64,000 nucleotides of DNA, taken from positions 2,934,686-2,998,685 of the forward strand of contig NZ_CP060397.1 in NCBI RefSeq assembly GCF_015840715.1. Reading direction: 5' to 3'. Of this stretch, positions 37,244 through 47,823 are shown piece after piece. The translations under genes were made by a program, and so were the position numbers. The notes below the pieces were generated by a model that worked only from the letters and a program-made list of their open reading frames with translations, was not told the DNA's origin and searched no databases. How positions within the stretch are numbered: the stretch's first letter is position 1; each line of letters starts with the position of its first letter. The DNA comes from Synechococcus sp. CBW1004 (GTDB lineage: Bacteria; Cyanobacteriota; Cyanobacteriia; PCC-6307; Cyanobiaceae).

Positions 37244-38029
37244 ATGTCGGACCCGACACCGCTCCAGGTTCCTTCTGAGCCCTGCCCCGTCTGGCCGCTG
37301 GCGGATCTGCGGGAGGGCGTGCTGCTGAGGCGTTACAAGCGCTTCCTGGCCGATGTGCGTCTCGACAGCGGCGAGGAGGTGACGGCCCACTGCCCCAACA
37401 CCGGCCCGATGACCGGCGTGCTGCTGCCGGGGGGGCGCGTGCGGCTGCGCCATGACCCGTCGCCCAGCCGCAAGCTCGCCTGGACCTGGGAGCAGGCCGA
37501 GGTGCCGGGCGCCGATGGCATGCCGGTGTGGGTGGGGGTGAACACCGCCCTGCCCAACCGGCTGGTGCGGGCCACGATCGAGGCGGGTTGTCTCGAGCCC
37601 TGGCTGGGCCCGATCGGCTCGATCCGGCCGGAGGTCCCCTACGGCGAGGGACGCCGCAGCCGCATCGATCTGCTGCTCACCCCGGCGGAGGGGGCGGCCG
37701 ATCCGCGGCCCATCTATGTGGAGGTCAAGAACACCACCTGGACCGACGGCGATCTGGCCCTGTTCCCGGACACGGTCACCGAGCGCGGACAGAAGCACCT
37801 GCAGGAGCTCACGGCGCTGCTGCCCGAGGCCCGTGCCGTGCTGCTTCCGTGCCTGGCGCGCAGCGACGTGCGGCGCTTCGCACCGGGGGATGCGGCCGAT
37901 GCCCGCTACGGGGAGCTGTTCCGAGCTGCTCTGGCGGCGGGGGTGGAGGTGCTGCCCTGCCGCTACGCGTTCAGTGCAGGCGCGGTGCAGTGGCTGGGAC
38001 TGGCCACGGTGCTGGAGCGTCAGCCCTGA
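37244..38029 (+). CDS. sfsA: DNA/RNA nuclease SfsA family protein
   Basis: A 261-aa protein with the SfsA layout: [37 protein letters not shown], then [12 protein letters not shown], the nuclease-like core DLLLTPAEG...[10 protein letters not shown] (D...E-x-K), and [16 protein letters not shown]. SfsA was first described as a sugar fermentation stimulator and was later found to act as a nuclease. An alternative ATG (37214) would add 10 residues. It is divergent from murJ. Confidence 0.93.
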   Translation: MSDPTPLQVPSEPCPVWPLADLREGVLLRRYKRFLADVRLDSGEEVTAHCPNTGPMTGVLLPGGRVRLRHDPSPSRKLAWTWEQAEVPGADGMPVWVGVNTALPNRLVRATIEAGCLEPWLGPIGSIRPEVPYGEGRRSRIDLLLTPAEGAADPRPIYVEVKNTTWTDGDLALFPDTVTERGQKHLQELTALLPEARAVLLPCLARSDVRRFAPGDAADARYGELFRAALAAGVEVLPCRYAFSAGAVQWLGLATVLERQP

Positions 38030-38072
38030 GGCCGGCGCCCATAGAGTCCCTGCAACAGCAGCCCGTGCCGCC

Positions 38073-39269
38073 GTGGATACCCGTGCCTTCAAGCGCTCCC
38101 TGCATCATTCGGAGCGTTACAACCGTCGCGGTTTCGGCCTGGGCGAGGAGGTGGCCGGCAGCCTGCAGACGGCCTACCAGAGCGATCTGATCGCCAGCCT
38201 GCGCACCAACGGCCATGAGCTGCGCGAGGGCCGGCTGACAGTGCGGCTGGCTGAGGCCTTCGGCTTCTGCTGGGGGGTGGAGCGGGCGGTGGCGATGGCC
38301 TACGAAACGCGCCGCCACTACCCGAGCGAGCGCATCTGGATCACCAACGAGATCATCCACAACCCCTCGGTGAACGATCATCTGCGGGCGATGGATGTGC
38401 AGTTCATCGCCGTCGAGGACGGCGTCAAGGACTTCTCCGAGGTGGGCACCGGCGATGTGGTGATCCTGCCGGCCTTCGGAGCCACGGTGCAGGAGATGCA
38501 GCTGCTCAATGAACGCGGCTGTCACATCGTCGACACCACCTGCCCCTGGGTGTCGAAGGTGTGGAACACGGTGGAGAAGCACAAGAAGCATGCCTTCACC
38601 TCGATCATCCACGGCAAGGTGAAGCACGAGGAGACGCTCGCCACCAGCAGCTTCGCCGGCACCTATCTGGTGGTGCTCGATCTGGCCGAAGCCCAGATGG
38701 TCTGCGATTACATCCTCGGCAAGGGCGATCGCGACACCTTCATGGCGCGCTTCGAGCGGGCCTGCTCACCCGGCTTCGACCCGGACCGCGATCTGATCCG
38801 CCTGGGTGTGGCCAACCAGACGACGATGCTCAAGAGCGAGACCGAGGAGATCGGCAGGCTGTTCGAGCGCACCTTGCTGCAGCGCTTCGGGCCGGCGGAG
38901 ATCAACGAGCACTTCCTGGCCTTCAACACCATCTGCGACGCCACCCAGGAGCGGCAGGACGCGATGTTCTCCCTGGTGGATGAACCGCTGGATCTGCTCG
39001 TGGTGATCGGCGGTTTCAATTCCTCCAACACCACCCACCTGCAGGAGATTGCCGTCAGCCGCGGCATCCGCTCCTTCCACATCGACACGCCCGAGCGCAT
39101 CGGCCCCGGCAACCGGATCGAGCACAAGCCGCTCGGGTCGGGGCTGGAGGTGGAGGCGCCGTTCCTGCCGGAGGGGCCGATCCGGGTCGGCCTCACCTCC
39201 GGTGCCTCGACGCCCGATCGGGTGGTGGAGGATGTGATCCGTCGTCTGATCGAGCTGAGCGAGGCCTGA
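38073..39269 (+). CDS. ispH: 4-hydroxy-3-methylbut-2-enyl diphosphate reductase
   Basis: A 398-aa Fe-S enzyme giving IPP and DMAPP, the last MEP-pathway step. The three cluster cysteines are visible in [31 protein letters not shown] and [15 protein letters not shown]. The GTG start gives [21 protein letters not shown], the conserved cyanobacterial N-terminus; the frame is open further up but out of family. The length is typical of the longer cyanobacterial/plastid form. It lies 43 bp downstream of sfsA on the same strand. Confidence 0.97.
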   Translation: MDTRAFKRSLHHSERYNRRGFGLGEEVAGSLQTAYQSDLIASLRTNGHELREGRLTVRLAEAFGFCWGVERAVAMAYETRRHYPSERIWITNEIIHNPSVNDHLRAMDVQFIAVEDGVKDFSEVGTGDVVILPAFGATVQEMQLLNERGCHIVDTTCPWVSKVWNTVEKHKKHAFTSIIHGKVKHEETLATSSFAGTYLVVLDLAEAQMVCDYILGKGDRDTFMARFERACSPGFDPDRDLIRLGVANQTTMLKSETEEIGRLFERTLLQRFGPAEINEHFLAFNTICDATQERQDAMFSLVDEPLDLLVVIGGFNSSNTTHLQEIAVSRGIRSFHIDTPERIGPGNRIEHKPLGSGLEVEAPFLPEGPIRVGLTSGASTPDRVVEDVIRRLIELSEA

Positions 39270-39306
39270 GGGGGCTTTACATTCGCTTCCGGTCTCTCCC
39301 CAGGGG

Positions 39307-40143
39307 GTGTCCGCATCGTTGTTCCCGAGCGAGGTTCTCCGTTTGTCCCCCCTGCTCAGGTCAGCCGCTCGCGACGACACCTCCAGCCAGCTGCACGGGG
39401 GCGACTCCGCCTCGCCGCATCGCTCCTCGCCCGTTCAGTCCCATTCGCGTCTCCTCTCCAGCCCCGCCGACGCAGTTCCCCACGGCCGCAGCGTGACGGA
39501 CGAATCCTCCACCGCCTCTTCCAGCAGCCTGCGCGAGCGCGATGACCCGCGTGTGCATCGCTACGCCAGCGCCTTCGCCGACATGATGGAGATGCGCGCC
39601 CCGGCCGCCGTGGTGGCCGACTATCTGGACCGCCACGAAGGCTGGTTCCGGCGCTGCGCCGCGCCGATGGCGGTCACCCCCCTGGGATCCCAGGGCTACG
39701 TGCTCACGCTTGGGCGTTTCGGCAACTTCGGCTTCGAGGTGGAACCCACCATCGGACTGGAGCTGCTGCCCCAGGAGCAGGGCATCTACCGCATCCTGAC
39801 GGTGCCCGTGCCGCAGGCCGACGAGGCACTTCAGGGGCTCTACGACGTCGATTTCAACGCCTCGCTGCGACTTGAGGAGAGCAGCGGGCCCGAGGTCTCC
39901 CATGAGGAGGTCGACCGGATGATGCAGCACACCCTGGTGCGCTGGCAGCTGGATCTGTCGGTCTGGATCCGCCTGCCGGCGATGATCAACCTGCTGCCCG
40001 AGTCGCTGGTGCAGAGCAGCGGTGATCACCTGCTGCGACAGATCGTGCGCCAGATTTCCCGGCGGCTCACCTGGAAGGTGCAGGAGGACTTCCACGCCAG
40101 CCATGGCCTGCCCTGTCCGCCGCGGCGGCGGGCGCAGTTCTGA
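39307..40143 (+). CDS. DUF1997 family protein
   Basis: A 278-aa protein. The first 80 residues are S/R/P-rich and may include untranslated codons. The core from about 85 (HRYASAFADMMEMRAPAAVVADYLDRHEGWFRRCAAPM) through QGYVLTLGRFGNFGFEVEPTIGLELLP, VDFNASL, and WQLDLSVWIRLPAMINLLPESLVQSSGDHLL matches DUF1997. This is a START-like-fold family widespread in cyanobacteria and plastids, with no established function. A shorter start inside the low-complexity N-terminus is possible. Confidence 0.82.
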   Translation: MSASLFPSEVLRLSPLLRSAARDDTSSQLHGGDSASPHRSSPVQSHSRLLSSPADAVPHGRSVTDESSTASSSSLRERDDPRVHRYASAFADMMEMRAPAAVVADYLDRHEGWFRRCAAPMAVTPLGSQGYVLTLGRFGNFGFEVEPTIGLELLPQEQGIYRILTVPVPQADEALQGLYDVDFNASLRLEESSGPEVSHEEVDRMMQHTLVRWQLDLSVWIRLPAMINLLPESLVQSSGDHLLRQIVRQISRRLTWKVQEDFHASHGLPCPPRRRAQF

Positions 40144-40414
40144 GGGGGAAGCCCAGCCCAGCCGAAGAGGCGGTGTGCAGCGCCCGCCCGTGAGGCTCTG
40201 CCATGGCGAAGCCGACCTGCCAGACAGGCGGGCGCGCCGGGTGCTTGCAGGGATCTGCCGTCAGGCGACACCACATCTGGTGTGCAGGCAGCGACCGATC
40301 GTGCAGGGCACGGCGGAAGGACAACGGCAGCGACAGCACGCACCCCTGCCGTTGCCCCTTCCCTGGCATCAGCCGCCGCTGCTCCCGCGGGCCCAGCGCT
40401 CAGGCGGCCAGCGA

Positions 40415-40888
40415 TCAGGCCGCGGGCGTGAGCAGCTTCTGCACGATCTGCATGCCGGTGACGGCCTGCCAGAGGAACAGGGTCATCACGCCCATGTTGA
40501 GGCCGACGTGAATCTTGCGGGCGATCACATTGCCGGCCTGCATCAGCGGCGAGAGGGCCGCAGCCATGGCCAGCAGGCTGGTCATGGCGATGCCCACCAG
40601 CAGGTGCGGCCCCACGAACAGCTTGCCGTTGTTCAGATAGGTGACGGCCATGCCACCGAAGGTGCCGAGCACCATGATCGCCAGCACCAGCGAGCCGAAC
40701 TGGAAATGGCGTTTGCCGAACTGCCCCTTGATCAGCTCCTTGCGCTGCTCGGGGGTGCCGGTGCGGGTCTTCTTGGCCTTGATGCCGAGCACCATGGCGT
40801 AGCCCGAGACCCCCAGCAGCACCCACATCAGCAGGGGGTGCAGGAAGTTGAGGTTGAAGGCCAGGGATTCGGGGAGCTCGATCGGCAT
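40415..40888 (-). CDS. DUF4079 family membrane protein
   Basis: A 157-aa protein with four hydrophobic spans: about 16-34 (LHPLLMWVLLGVSGYAMVLG), 67-82, 93-112 and 128-145. Histidines near span ends (NLNFLHPLL, KIHVGLNM) resemble ferric-reductase or b-type haem proteins. The sequence fits DUF4079, found in cyanobacteria. Haem binding is inference. It is convergent with the DUF1997 gene, with a 271-bp gap in which I see no gene. Confidence 0.75.
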   Translation of the reverse strand: MPIELPESLAFNLNFLHPLLMWVLLGVSGYAMVLGIKAKKTRTGTPEQRKELIKGQFGKRHFQFGSLVLAIMVLGTFGGMAVTYLNNGKLFVGPHLLVGIAMTSLLAMAAALSPLMQAGNVIARKIHVGLNMGVMTLFLWQAVTGMQIVQKLLTPAA

Positions 40889-41052
40889 GGCAGAGGAGGC
40901 GGGCCGCAGCCGAAGCTACAACTCACCCCTGCATGCCGGTGGTTCGCCCGGCGTTCCCCGCCGGCTGGTCTGATGCGGCCGGCAACCGCGGCGGCTGCTC
41001 GGCCTGGGGCGGCAGCGAGGCCGCGGAGCCGCTTCGCTCGCGGTCCTGCCGA

Positions 41053-42612
41053 TCAGTGCAGGAAGTGACGCCGGCCGGTGACCACCATCGCCAGACCCAG
41101 CTCATTGCAGGCGGCGATCGAGTCCTTGTCACGCACGCTGCCGCCGGGATGGATCACGGCCGTGATGCCGTGGCTGGCGGCCAGGCGCACCGTGTCATCG
41201 AAGGGGAAGAAGCCGTCGCTGGCCAGCACCGCCCCGCGGGCCCGCTCGCCGGCGGCTGCCAGGGCCAGCTGGGCGGAGCCCACCCGGTTCATCTGGCCGG
41301 CGCCGATGCCCAGGCTCTGGCCGTCCCTGGCCACGGTGATCGCGTTGGAGCGCACGTGGCGCACCAGCTTCCAGGCGAAGCGCAGGTCGTCGAGCTCGGC
41401 GGCGCTGGGCTGGCGGTCGCTGGCCACCTGCCAGACGCTTTCATCCACCGGCTGATCGTCGAGGTCCTGCACCAGCACGCCGCCGAGCAGCGACCGCAGC
41501 TGCCGGCGTGCGGCGCGGGCGATCGCCTCGGGGGAGAGCTCCAGCAGGCGCAGGTTGGCCTTGGCCGCCAGCTGGCTGCGAGCCGCCTCATCAAACGCCG
41601 GTGCCACCACGCATTCGAGGAACAGGCTGGTGAGCTGGTCGGCGGTGGACCCATCCACCGGGGTGTTGAGCGCCACGATGCCCCCGAAGGCGCTCACCCG
41701 GTCGGCGTCAAGGGCCCGGGTCAGGGCGTCGGCGGTGCCGCTGCCGGTGGCGACGCCGCAGGGGTTGGTGTGCTTGACCACGACCGCTGCCGGCTGGCTG
41801 CCGTGGCCGTACCCGAACTCGCGCACCGTGGCCAGGGCGGCGTCGAGATCAAGGATGTTGTTGTAGCTGAGTTCCTTGCCCTGCAGCTGGCTGGCGCCGC
41901 CCCAGCCGCCATCGGGGCTGCTGTGCCAGGTGGCCTGCTGATGCGGGTTCTCGCCGTAGCGAAGGGTCTGGCGTGCAGGGAGCTCCAGTCGCAGGGGCGG
42001 CGCCTCCTGCGGGGTGGTGCCGTCTTCCTCCGCGAGGCGCTGCCCCAGCCAGGCGGCGATGGCCGCGTCGTAGTCGGCGGTGTGGCGGAAGGCGGCCAGG
42101 GCGAGGCGGCGGCGCAGCGCCGCGTCCACCGCGCCGGCGTCGAGGGCGGCCAGGAAGTCCGGGTACTGAGAAGGGTCGGTGAGCACCGCCACGTCGGCGT
42201 GGTTCTTGGCGGAGGCGCGCACCATCGCCGGCCCGCCGATATCGATGTTCTCGATCGCGGTCTCGAAGGCCACGGCCGGATCGGCCACGGTCTGGCGGAA
42301 GGGATAGAGGTTGACTACCACCACATCGATGGCGTCGATGCCCTGGGCCTCCAGATCGGCCTGGTGCGACGGATCGGAGCGGCGGGCCAGGATGCCGCCG
42401 TGGATGCGCGGATGCAGGGTCTTCACCCGCCCGCCCAGGATCTCGGGGGCGCCGGTGTGCTCGGCCACCTTGGTCACCGGCAGGCCTGCGGAGGCAAGGG
42501 CCGAGGCTGTCCCGCCGCTGGAGATCAGGCGATAGCCGTGGCGCAGCAGGCCCTCGGCCAGCGGGATGAGGTCCTGCTTGTCGGAGACGCTCAGGAGGGC
42601 CGTGGGGGCCAT
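41053..42612 (-). CDS. purH: Bifunctional AICAR formyltransferase / IMP cyclohydrolase
   Basis: A 519-aa protein, the last two steps of IMP synthesis. The N-terminal methylglyoxal-synthase-like cyclohydrolase is seen from [35 protein letters not shown] through [16 protein letters not shown]. The C-terminal transformylase is seen from [27 protein letters not shown], and [37 protein letters not shown]. The length is standard. Confidence 0.97.
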   Translation of the reverse strand: MAPTALLSVSDKQDLIPLAEGLLRHGYRLISSGGTASALASAGLPVTKVAEHTGAPEILGGRVKTLHPRIHGGILARRSDPSHQADLEAQGIDAIDVVVVNLYPFRQTVADPAVAFETAIENIDIGGPAMVRASAKNHADVAVLTDPSQYPDFLAALDAGAVDAALRRRLALAAFRHTADYDAAIAAWLGQRLAEEDGTTPQEAPPLRLELPARQTLRYGENPHQQATWHSSPDGGWGGASQLQGKELSYNNILDLDAALATVREFGYGHGSQPAAVVVKHTNPCGVATGSGTADALTRALDADRVSAFGGIVALNTPVDGSTADQLTSLFLECVVAPAFDEAARSQLAAKANLRLLELSPEAIARAARRQLRSLLGGVLVQDLDDQPVDESVWQVASDRQPSAAELDDLRFAWKLVRHVRSNAITVARDGQSLGIGAGQMNRVGSAQLALAAAGERARGAVLASDGFFPFDDTVRLAASHGITAVIHPGGSVRDKDSIAACNELGLAMVVTGRRHFLH

Positions 42613-42803
42613 GGCGGCGGAGGGGCGGATCTGAAGCCAACCTATCCAGCGAGTGGCTGACTCCCTGCGGCTCAGGTGGCTGCGACGCCCTCACCTCCCT
42701 GGCCTCTGCTGCTGATGTCCCGGCCGGGGTTGCCCCTGGCGGCCCTGCCCTGCGCGCTGCGTCAGGCTGGCTCCCCTTGGGTCCCATCCCCGCACCTGAT
42801 CCG

Positions 42804-43466
42804 ATGAACGTCTCTGCCAGCAGCAGTCCGCCCCGCGATGACGGACAGGCGATCCATCTCGGGCCGGAACGGGCGGCGCAGCGTCTGGTGCTGCTGCATG
42901 GCTGGGGTGCCGATGCCGATGACCTGCTCGATCTGGCGGAGGTGCTGGTGCCCCCGGAGGTGAGCGTGGTGTCGCTGCGGGCGCCGGAGGCCCACCCCGC
43001 CGGCATGGGGCGCCAGTGGTATCCCCTGCTCTTGAACGCCGCCATGGTGCCGGAGCCGGTCTGGGAGCGGGTGCCGGCGGCCCGGGAGGCGCTGCGCCGC
43101 AGGCTGCTCGATCTGGCGTCCACGGTGCCGCTCGAGCGCACGGCCGTGCTGGGGTTTTCCCAGGGGGCGGCCATGGCGCTCGATGCCGCCACCGGCGGTG
43201 ATCAGCCGTTGCCGCTGGCGGCGCTGATCGCCAGCAGCGGCTATCCGCATCACGGCTGGCAGCCCCGGGCCAGCGGCACGCCGGTGCTGCTCACCCATGG
43301 CCGCCAGGATCCGGTGGTGACGCCGGATCACTGCGACAGCCTCGAGCGGTTGCTGCAGGAGGCAGGAATCCCCGTGCGGCGCCACGACTTCAGCGGCGGC
43401 CATGGCATCGATCCCGCCCTGCTGCCGGAACTGGCGCGCTTTCTGAAGGAGGCCTGGTCGCGCTGA
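42804..43466 (+). CDS. Alpha/beta hydrolase, phospholipase/carboxylesterase family
   Basis: A 220-aa protein. LVLLHGWGADADDLLDLA carries the oxyanion-hole region, VLGFSQGAAMALD the nucleophile Ser (G-x-S-x-G), GRQDPVVTPDHCDSLE the acid, and FSGGHGIDPALLPELARFL the His. This is the layout of short serine esterases of the YpfH/carboxylesterase type; the natural substrate is unknown. The start ATG at 42804 gives MNVSASSSPP. It is divergent from purH by 191 bp. Confidence 0.88.
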   Translation: MNVSASSSPPRDDGQAIHLGPERAAQRLVLLHGWGADADDLLDLAEVLVPPEVSVVSLRAPEAHPAGMGRQWYPLLLNAAMVPEPVWERVPAAREALRRRLLDLASTVPLERTAVLGFSQGAAMALDAATGGDQPLPLAALIASSGYPHHGWQPRASGTPVLLTHGRQDPVVTPDHCDSLERLLQEAGIPVRRHDFSGGHGIDPALLPELARFLKEAWSR

Positions 43467-43524
43467 TCCATTCGCTCCGATCCGGCAGGCTGTCAGGGAA
43501 GGCGGCCGGCATGGGGAGACGGCA

Positions 43525-43556
43525 CAAAAAAAAGCCCGTGGCCTGCAGCCACGGGC
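43525..43556 (-). terminator. Rho-independent terminator, minus strand
   Basis: GCCCGTGGC (43534-43542) and GCCACGGGC (43548-43556) pair over a 5-nt loop. On the minus strand the stem runs into T8. It serves the DUF3155 transcript, 187 bp past that stop, and may also stop the esterase transcript. Confidence 0.88.
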
Positions 43557-43742
43557 AACGCGTCCCTGTCACGACCACTCCTGCTGGAAGACGACAGCCG
43601 CAGCTGCGGCTGCGTCCTCTGGATCGGCGATGTCCTGCAGGCAGACCTGCAGGAGCAGCAACGGTGCGGGAGCCACCACGCTGCATGTGATCACGGGCAA
43701 GGCGGAGTCCCGGGAAGCTCGCTCAGCCCTGCCGGCAGAGCT

Positions 43743-44114
43743 TCAGACGAAGGCGTACTCGTACTCCTCCATCTCCTCCCAGTCATCGGAGGCGAGGGCC
43801 TCGAGACCTTCGAAGAGCACGTCCTCGCCGATGCTGTCGACGATCTGGCGCAGGGAGGGGAACAGGAAGTGGTTCTCCTCGGCGTACTGGGCGCTGAACA
43901 GTCCCTTCTCGCCCCAGAAGAAGCGGTCGGTGGTGTGCTCGTTGCGGCGCACGTTGAGGATCGCCGGGGGCACCAGCTCGCTGGCGGCGATGTAGCGTCG
44001 CGCCGCCGTGACGGGTTTGTGAGAGCCCGTTTCGAGGTGGTAGGTGGGGACATGGGCCAGCACGCGCTGGCCTGCCAGGCGGCGGCGGCTGATCCGCTTG
44101 CGCTTCTTGGACAT
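43743..44114 (-). CDS. DUF3155 family protein
   Basis: A 123-aa protein: MSKKRKRISRRRLAGQRVLAHVPTYHLETGSHKPVTAARRYI (a strongly basic start), then LNVRRNEHTTDRFFWGEKGLFSAQYAEENHFLFPSLR and an acidic end SDDWEEMEEYEYAFV. This is the DUF3155 pattern, confined to cyanobacteria and of unknown function. The basic head and acidic tail suggest nucleic acid or ribosome contact, which is inference. It is a single gene with its own terminator. Confidence 0.85.
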   Translation of the reverse strand: MSKKRKRISRRRLAGQRVLAHVPTYHLETGSHKPVTAARRYIAASELVPPAILNVRRNEHTTDRFFWGEKGLFSAQYAEENHFLFPSLRQIVDSIGEDVLFEGLEALASDDWEEMEEYEYAFV

Positions 44115-44496
44115 GGACGGGCTCCCGGAGGGAGTGGAGAAAAGGACGGCAGGAATGGGGCTGCGTCAACCGGGCCGGACCGGAATGGTCCCGCTCCATT
44201 GACAGCAGGCCGGTCCACCGGCGTCACCACCGGTGGATCCACGCCTCTACGTTCTGCGGCCACGCCTGGGGCGGGTCGTCACGGCGGAAGCCCCATGGCC
44301 GCGGCGGCGGCACATCGGGACAGACGCGAGGCGTTGCTGCCTCTGCTGTAGCCTGAACTCAAAGGTTTGCGCAACCCTTGATCCGGATCGGCTCTTCGCC
44401 GGGCACTCTCCGCCCGGGGCGGGCAGTGAAGTAGCGGCCGATACCCTGGATCCTAAAGCTTTTTTCCGGAATTCACCACGGAGAGCCGCCAGATTG
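44115..44496. other. Gene-free divergent intergenic region (DUF3155 / histidine kinase)
   Basis: No convincing ORF. It should hold the promoters of both flanking genes. On the minus strand TTGACG occurs at 44163-44168 as a possible -35 for DUF3155, without a clear -10. The frame of the histidine kinase is open throughout but not conserved in appearance. Confidence 0.4.
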
Positions 44497-45663
44497 GTGT
44501 CGGCACCCCTCGTCCGTCAGCCCGCGATTGCTGTGATTCCAGTCTCAGAGCGGTTTCTCAGCCTTCTGCGCCACCAGCTTGGCCAGTTCGTCGACAGTCC
44601 GCAGGTGCGCTCGCTGGTGGTCTATGTGACCCACCAGCCCCCTGAGGGGCCGCCGACGCTGCTACCGGTCGGCCAGTGGCCGGGTGACGGGCGCCGCCTG
44701 CCGGCGGTCGAGCAGGACAGCCGTCTGCGGCAGCCGACCGAGGAACGCCGCTGGTTGCCGCTGCGCCATCGCCAGCGGCTGCTGGGTGCCCTGCAGGTGG
44801 AAAGCCCTGGGGGGGCCTGGCCCGAACCGCTGCGGCAGCGCCTGCAGTCCGTGGCGCTCTGTCTCACCGAGGCGCTGCTGCTCGATCTGGAGCAGCAGCG
44901 CCTCGCCGCCCGCCTTGAGGATCAGGAGCAGCAGCTGCGTCTGCTGGTGCATCAGTTGCGCAACCCGCTCACGGCGCTGCGCACCTTCGCTCAGCTGCTG
45001 CAGCGCCGCCTCGGTCCCCGCAGCGAGCACCATGATCTGGTCGATGGCCTTCTGGCCGAGGAGCGTCAGCTGAATCGCTATGTGGAGGCGATCAGCGACC
45101 TGGTGGACAGTGAGGTCCGCCCCGCCATCCCTGCCGCCCCCCAGCCGCTGTTGCTGCCGCCGCTGCTCTGCGGTCCGGAGGGGCAGCCCCTGGCGGAACC
45201 CCTGGCTCCCCTGCTGCAGCGGGCCGCCGCCAGCGCCGCCCTCGCTGGCCGCCCGTGGAGCGCTCCGGGGCAGCTGGTCGAGTGGCGCGGCGACAGCGGT
45301 GCTGTCGCCGAGATCGTGGCCAACCTGCTGGAGAACGCCTTTCGCTACAGCGCCCCCCAGGCACCTGTGGGCCTGCATCTGGATCCGGATCCAGACGGAG
45401 GGCTGCAGCTGACGGTGTGGGACGGCGGCCCGGAGATTCCCGAGGAGGAGCGGGAACCGATCTTCGGGCGCGGCCAGCGGGGCAGCACCGGCCTGCACCG
45501 GCCGGGTACCGGCCTGGGTCTGGCGCTGGCCCGCGACCTGGCCCGCGGGCTGGGGGGCGAGCTGGAGCTGCTGGTGCCGCCGCGCCGGGTGTCCCCGGAT
45601 CTGCCCGCCGAGGGCAATGCCTTCCGGCTCCGTCTGCCCCCGCCCCTCAGGCCGGATCGCTGA
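44497..45663 (+). CDS. Sensor histidine kinase
   Basis: A 388-aa protein from the GTG chosen to give MSAPLVRQPAIAVIPVSERF; the frame is open to 44233. The first 150 residues look like a degenerate GAF-type domain without membrane spans, so it is cytosolic. The dimerisation H-box LLVHQLRNPLTALRTFAQLLQRRL carries the phospho-His. N-box VANLLENAFRYS, G1 VWDGGPEIPEEE and G2 GTGLGLALARDLARGLGG are present. No response regulator is adjacent, so it is an orphan kinase. Its 3' end overlaps the convergent cobS gene by 17 bp. Confidence 0.85.
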   Translation: MSAPLVRQPAIAVIPVSERFLSLLRHQLGQFVDSPQVRSLVVYVTHQPPEGPPTLLPVGQWPGDGRRLPAVEQDSRLRQPTEERRWLPLRHRQRLLGALQVESPGGAWPEPLRQRLQSVALCLTEALLLDLEQQRLAARLEDQEQQLRLLVHQLRNPLTALRTFAQLLQRRLGPRSEHHDLVDGLLAEERQLNRYVEAISDLVDSEVRPAIPAAPQPLLLPPLLCGPEGQPLAEPLAPLLQRAAASAALAGRPWSAPGQLVEWRGDSGAVAEIVANLLENAFRYSAPQAPVGLHLDPDPDGGLQLTVWDGGPEIPEEEREPIFGRGQRGSTGLHRPGTGLGLALARDLARGLGGELELLVPPRRVSPDLPAEGNAFRLRLPPPLRPDR

Positions 45664-46471
45664 CCAGCCTCAGAGCCAGCGCCATGACCAGCAGGGCCAG
45701 GCTCTCGCCCCATTCGACGCAGGCTCCATAGCTGTCACCGCTGTGACCGCCCAGGCGCCGGCCCAGCCAGAGGGGCACCCCGATCGCCGGCAGGCAGCCG
45801 AGCACTCCGATCGCGACCGGCAGGGCCGCTCTCCCAACCAGCCATGGGGACAGGGGCAGCAGCGTCGCCAGCAGCAGCAGCGTCGGCCGCAGCTCCACGG
45901 CCAGACCGGCCCAGTGCCGTCGATGGAACGCCGCGCTGCCCCGCTCGCGCAGGTAGGGGAAGTGGGCCATGGCGACCAATGGCGCCACCCGGCTCCAGAC
46001 GGCCGCCCACACCAGAGCGAGTGGCGCCAGAGGCCCCAGGGCCGCCAGGGCGCCGGCCCGCAGCAGCAGCACCACCACGAGGGCCTGCACGCCGCTGGCT
46101 CCGACGCGGCTGTCGGCCATCGCCTCCAGCAGGCGCTCCCGGCCGGCGGCCAGGCCGTCGGCGGTGTCCATCGCCCCATCCATGTGCAGGCCGCCGCTCA
46201 GCCACAGGCCGGCGGCCTGCACCAGGCACACCTGGGTCAGCACCGGCACATGCCCTTCAAGGCCCCACCAGAGCAGGGCCTGCAGGGCCCCCAGCACCGC
46301 CCCGATCCAGGGGGCGAAGCGGGCGATCCGCTCGAACCGGGGCGCGATTCCCGGCCAGGCCGGCAGCACCGTGTAGAAGATCCAGGCGCCGGTCAGGTCC
46401 TGCAGCCAGCCGGGTGCCTGCCGCTTCCGCACGGGTTCCGGCGCGGGCGGCGGCAGGGGCGGTTGGCTCAT
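45647..46471 (-). CDS. cobS: Adenosylcobinamide-GDP ribazoletransferase (cobalamin synthase)
   Basis: A 274-aa membrane protein with several hydrophobic spans. CobS features are LTGAWIFYTVLPAW near the N-terminus, RFAPWIGAVLGALQALLWW, LWLSGGLHMDGAMDTADGL with the metal-binding D-x-x-x-D, and DSRVGASGVQALVVVLLLR. It joins adenosylcobinamide-GDP to the lower-ligand base in B12-type cofactor assembly; picocyanobacteria make pseudocobalamin. The ATG at 46471 was chosen over the 46855 frame limit. Confidence 0.93.
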   Translation of the reverse strand: MSQPPLPPPAPEPVRKRQAPGWLQDLTGAWIFYTVLPAWPGIAPRFERIARFAPWIGAVLGALQALLWWGLEGHVPVLTQVCLVQAAGLWLSGGLHMDGAMDTADGLAAGRERLLEAMADSRVGASGVQALVVVLLLRAGALAALGPLAPLALVWAAVWSRVAPLVAMAHFPYLRERGSAAFHRRHWAGLAVELRPTLLLLATLLPLSPWLVGRAALPVAIGVLGCLPAIGVPLWLGRRLGGHSGDSYGACVEWGESLALLVMALALRLVSDPA

Positions 46472-46559
46472 CGGTGGCGCGTAGCGTCGCTGAACAGCAG
46501 GGACCGGAGGCGTCAGCGCGGAGGCCCGTCCCTCACCCTTGCATCCGCCGGAGCCGCGC

Positions 46560-47792
46560 GTGACGAGCCGTTCTGATTCCCCTGCGCCCGCCCCGGCGAG
46601 ACCGGCCATGGTCTCCCCGGCGGCTGCGTCTCCGGTCACTGCTTCCCCGGCGGGCCGCCCCCAGGGCCTGCCTCCCTTCTCCTTCGAGATCACGGCCCGC
46701 TGCACGCGCACCCGCGCCCGCTGCGGCTGCTTCCACACCCCGCATGGGCCGGTGCACACGCCCCGCTTCATGCCGGTGGGCACCGCCGCCTCGGTGAAGG
46801 GGGTGAGCGTGCCGCAGCTGGCCGACACCGGCGCCGAGATGGTGCTGGCCAACACCTATCACCTGCATCTGATGCCCGGTGAGGCGGTGGTGGCCGAGGC
46901 GGGCGGGCTGCACCGTTTCATGGGCTGGCAGGGGCCGCTGCTCACCGATTCCGGCGGCTACCAGGTGTTCAGCCTCGGGGCCCTCAACCGCATCGACGAC
47001 CAGGGGGTGACCTTCCGTTCGCCGCGGGACGGGGCGCGCATCGCGATCACCCCGGAGCGCTCGATGCAGATTCAGATGGAGCTCGGGGCCGATGTGGCGA
47101 TGGCCTTCGACCAGTGCCCCCCCTGGCCCGCCACCGAAAGCGAGGTGATCGAGGCCAGCCGCCGCACCCATGCCTGGCTGGAGCGCTGCATCGCCGTGCA
47201 CAGCCGCCCCGATCAGGCCCTGTTCGGCATCGTGCAGGGGGGCTGCTACCCGCACCTGCGCCGCGAGTCGGCCCGGGTGGTGGCCTCGATGGATCTGCCC
47301 GGCATCGCCGTCGGCGGGGTGAGCGTGGGCGAGCCGGTGGAGGAGATGCACCGCATCGTGCGCGAGGTGGGCCCGCTGCTGCCCGAAGACCGCCCCCACT
47401 ACCTGATGGGCGTGGGCAGCCTGCGCGAGATGGCGGTGGCGGTGGCCCACGGCTTCGATCTGTTCGACTGCGTGCTGCCGACGCGGCTGGGGCGCCATGG
47501 CGCGGCGCTGGTGGGCGGCGAGCGCTGGAACCTGCGCAACGCACGCTTCCGCCACGACCACACCCCCCTGGATGCCAGCTGCAGCTGCCTGGCCTGCAGG
47601 CTGCACACGCGCGCCTACCTGCACCACCTGGTGCGCAGCGAGGAGATGCTGGGCCGCACGCTGCTCAGCCTGCACAACCTCACCACCCTGCTGCGCTTCA
47701 CCACGGCCATGGCACAGGCGATCGGCGAGGGGACCTTTGCAGAGGATTTCGCTCCCTGGCAGCCGGACTCCCCGGCGGCGCACACGTGGTAG
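46560..47792 (+). CDS. tgt: tRNA-guanine transglycosylase
   Basis: A 410-aa protein exchanging G34 for a queuosine precursor in tRNAs. The core starts [19 protein letters not shown]. It has [18 protein letters not shown] (catalytic-site Asp), [37 protein letters not shown] (second catalytic Asp) and zinc site [18 protein letters not shown] chose GTG 46560 because GGAG lies 6 nt upstream; the ATG at 46608 is also possible. It is divergent from cobS and directly upstream of psbK. Confidence 0.95.
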   Translation: MTSRSDSPAPAPARPAMVSPAAASPVTASPAGRPQGLPPFSFEITARCTRTRARCGCFHTPHGPVHTPRFMPVGTAASVKGVSVPQLADTGAEMVLANTYHLHLMPGEAVVAEAGGLHRFMGWQGPLLTDSGGYQVFSLGALNRIDDQGVTFRSPRDGARIAITPERSMQIQMELGADVAMAFDQCPPWPATESEVIEASRRTHAWLERCIAVHSRPDQALFGIVQGGCYPHLRRESARVVASMDLPGIAVGGVSVGEPVEEMHRIVREVGPLLPEDRPHYLMGVGSLREMAVAVAHGFDLFDCVLPTRLGRHGAALVGGERWNLRNARFRHDHTPLDASCSCLACRLHTRAYLHHLVRSEEMLGRTLLSLHNLTTLLRFTTAMAQAIGEGTFAEDFAPWQPDSPAAHTW

Positions 47793-47823
47793 CGTCCGCT
47801 CCACGCCTGATGTGAGTTCCGGG

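Noticed and set aside
40933-42660. 575-codon open frame antisense to purH
   Set aside because: purH is unambiguous; the antisense frame has no recognisable family.
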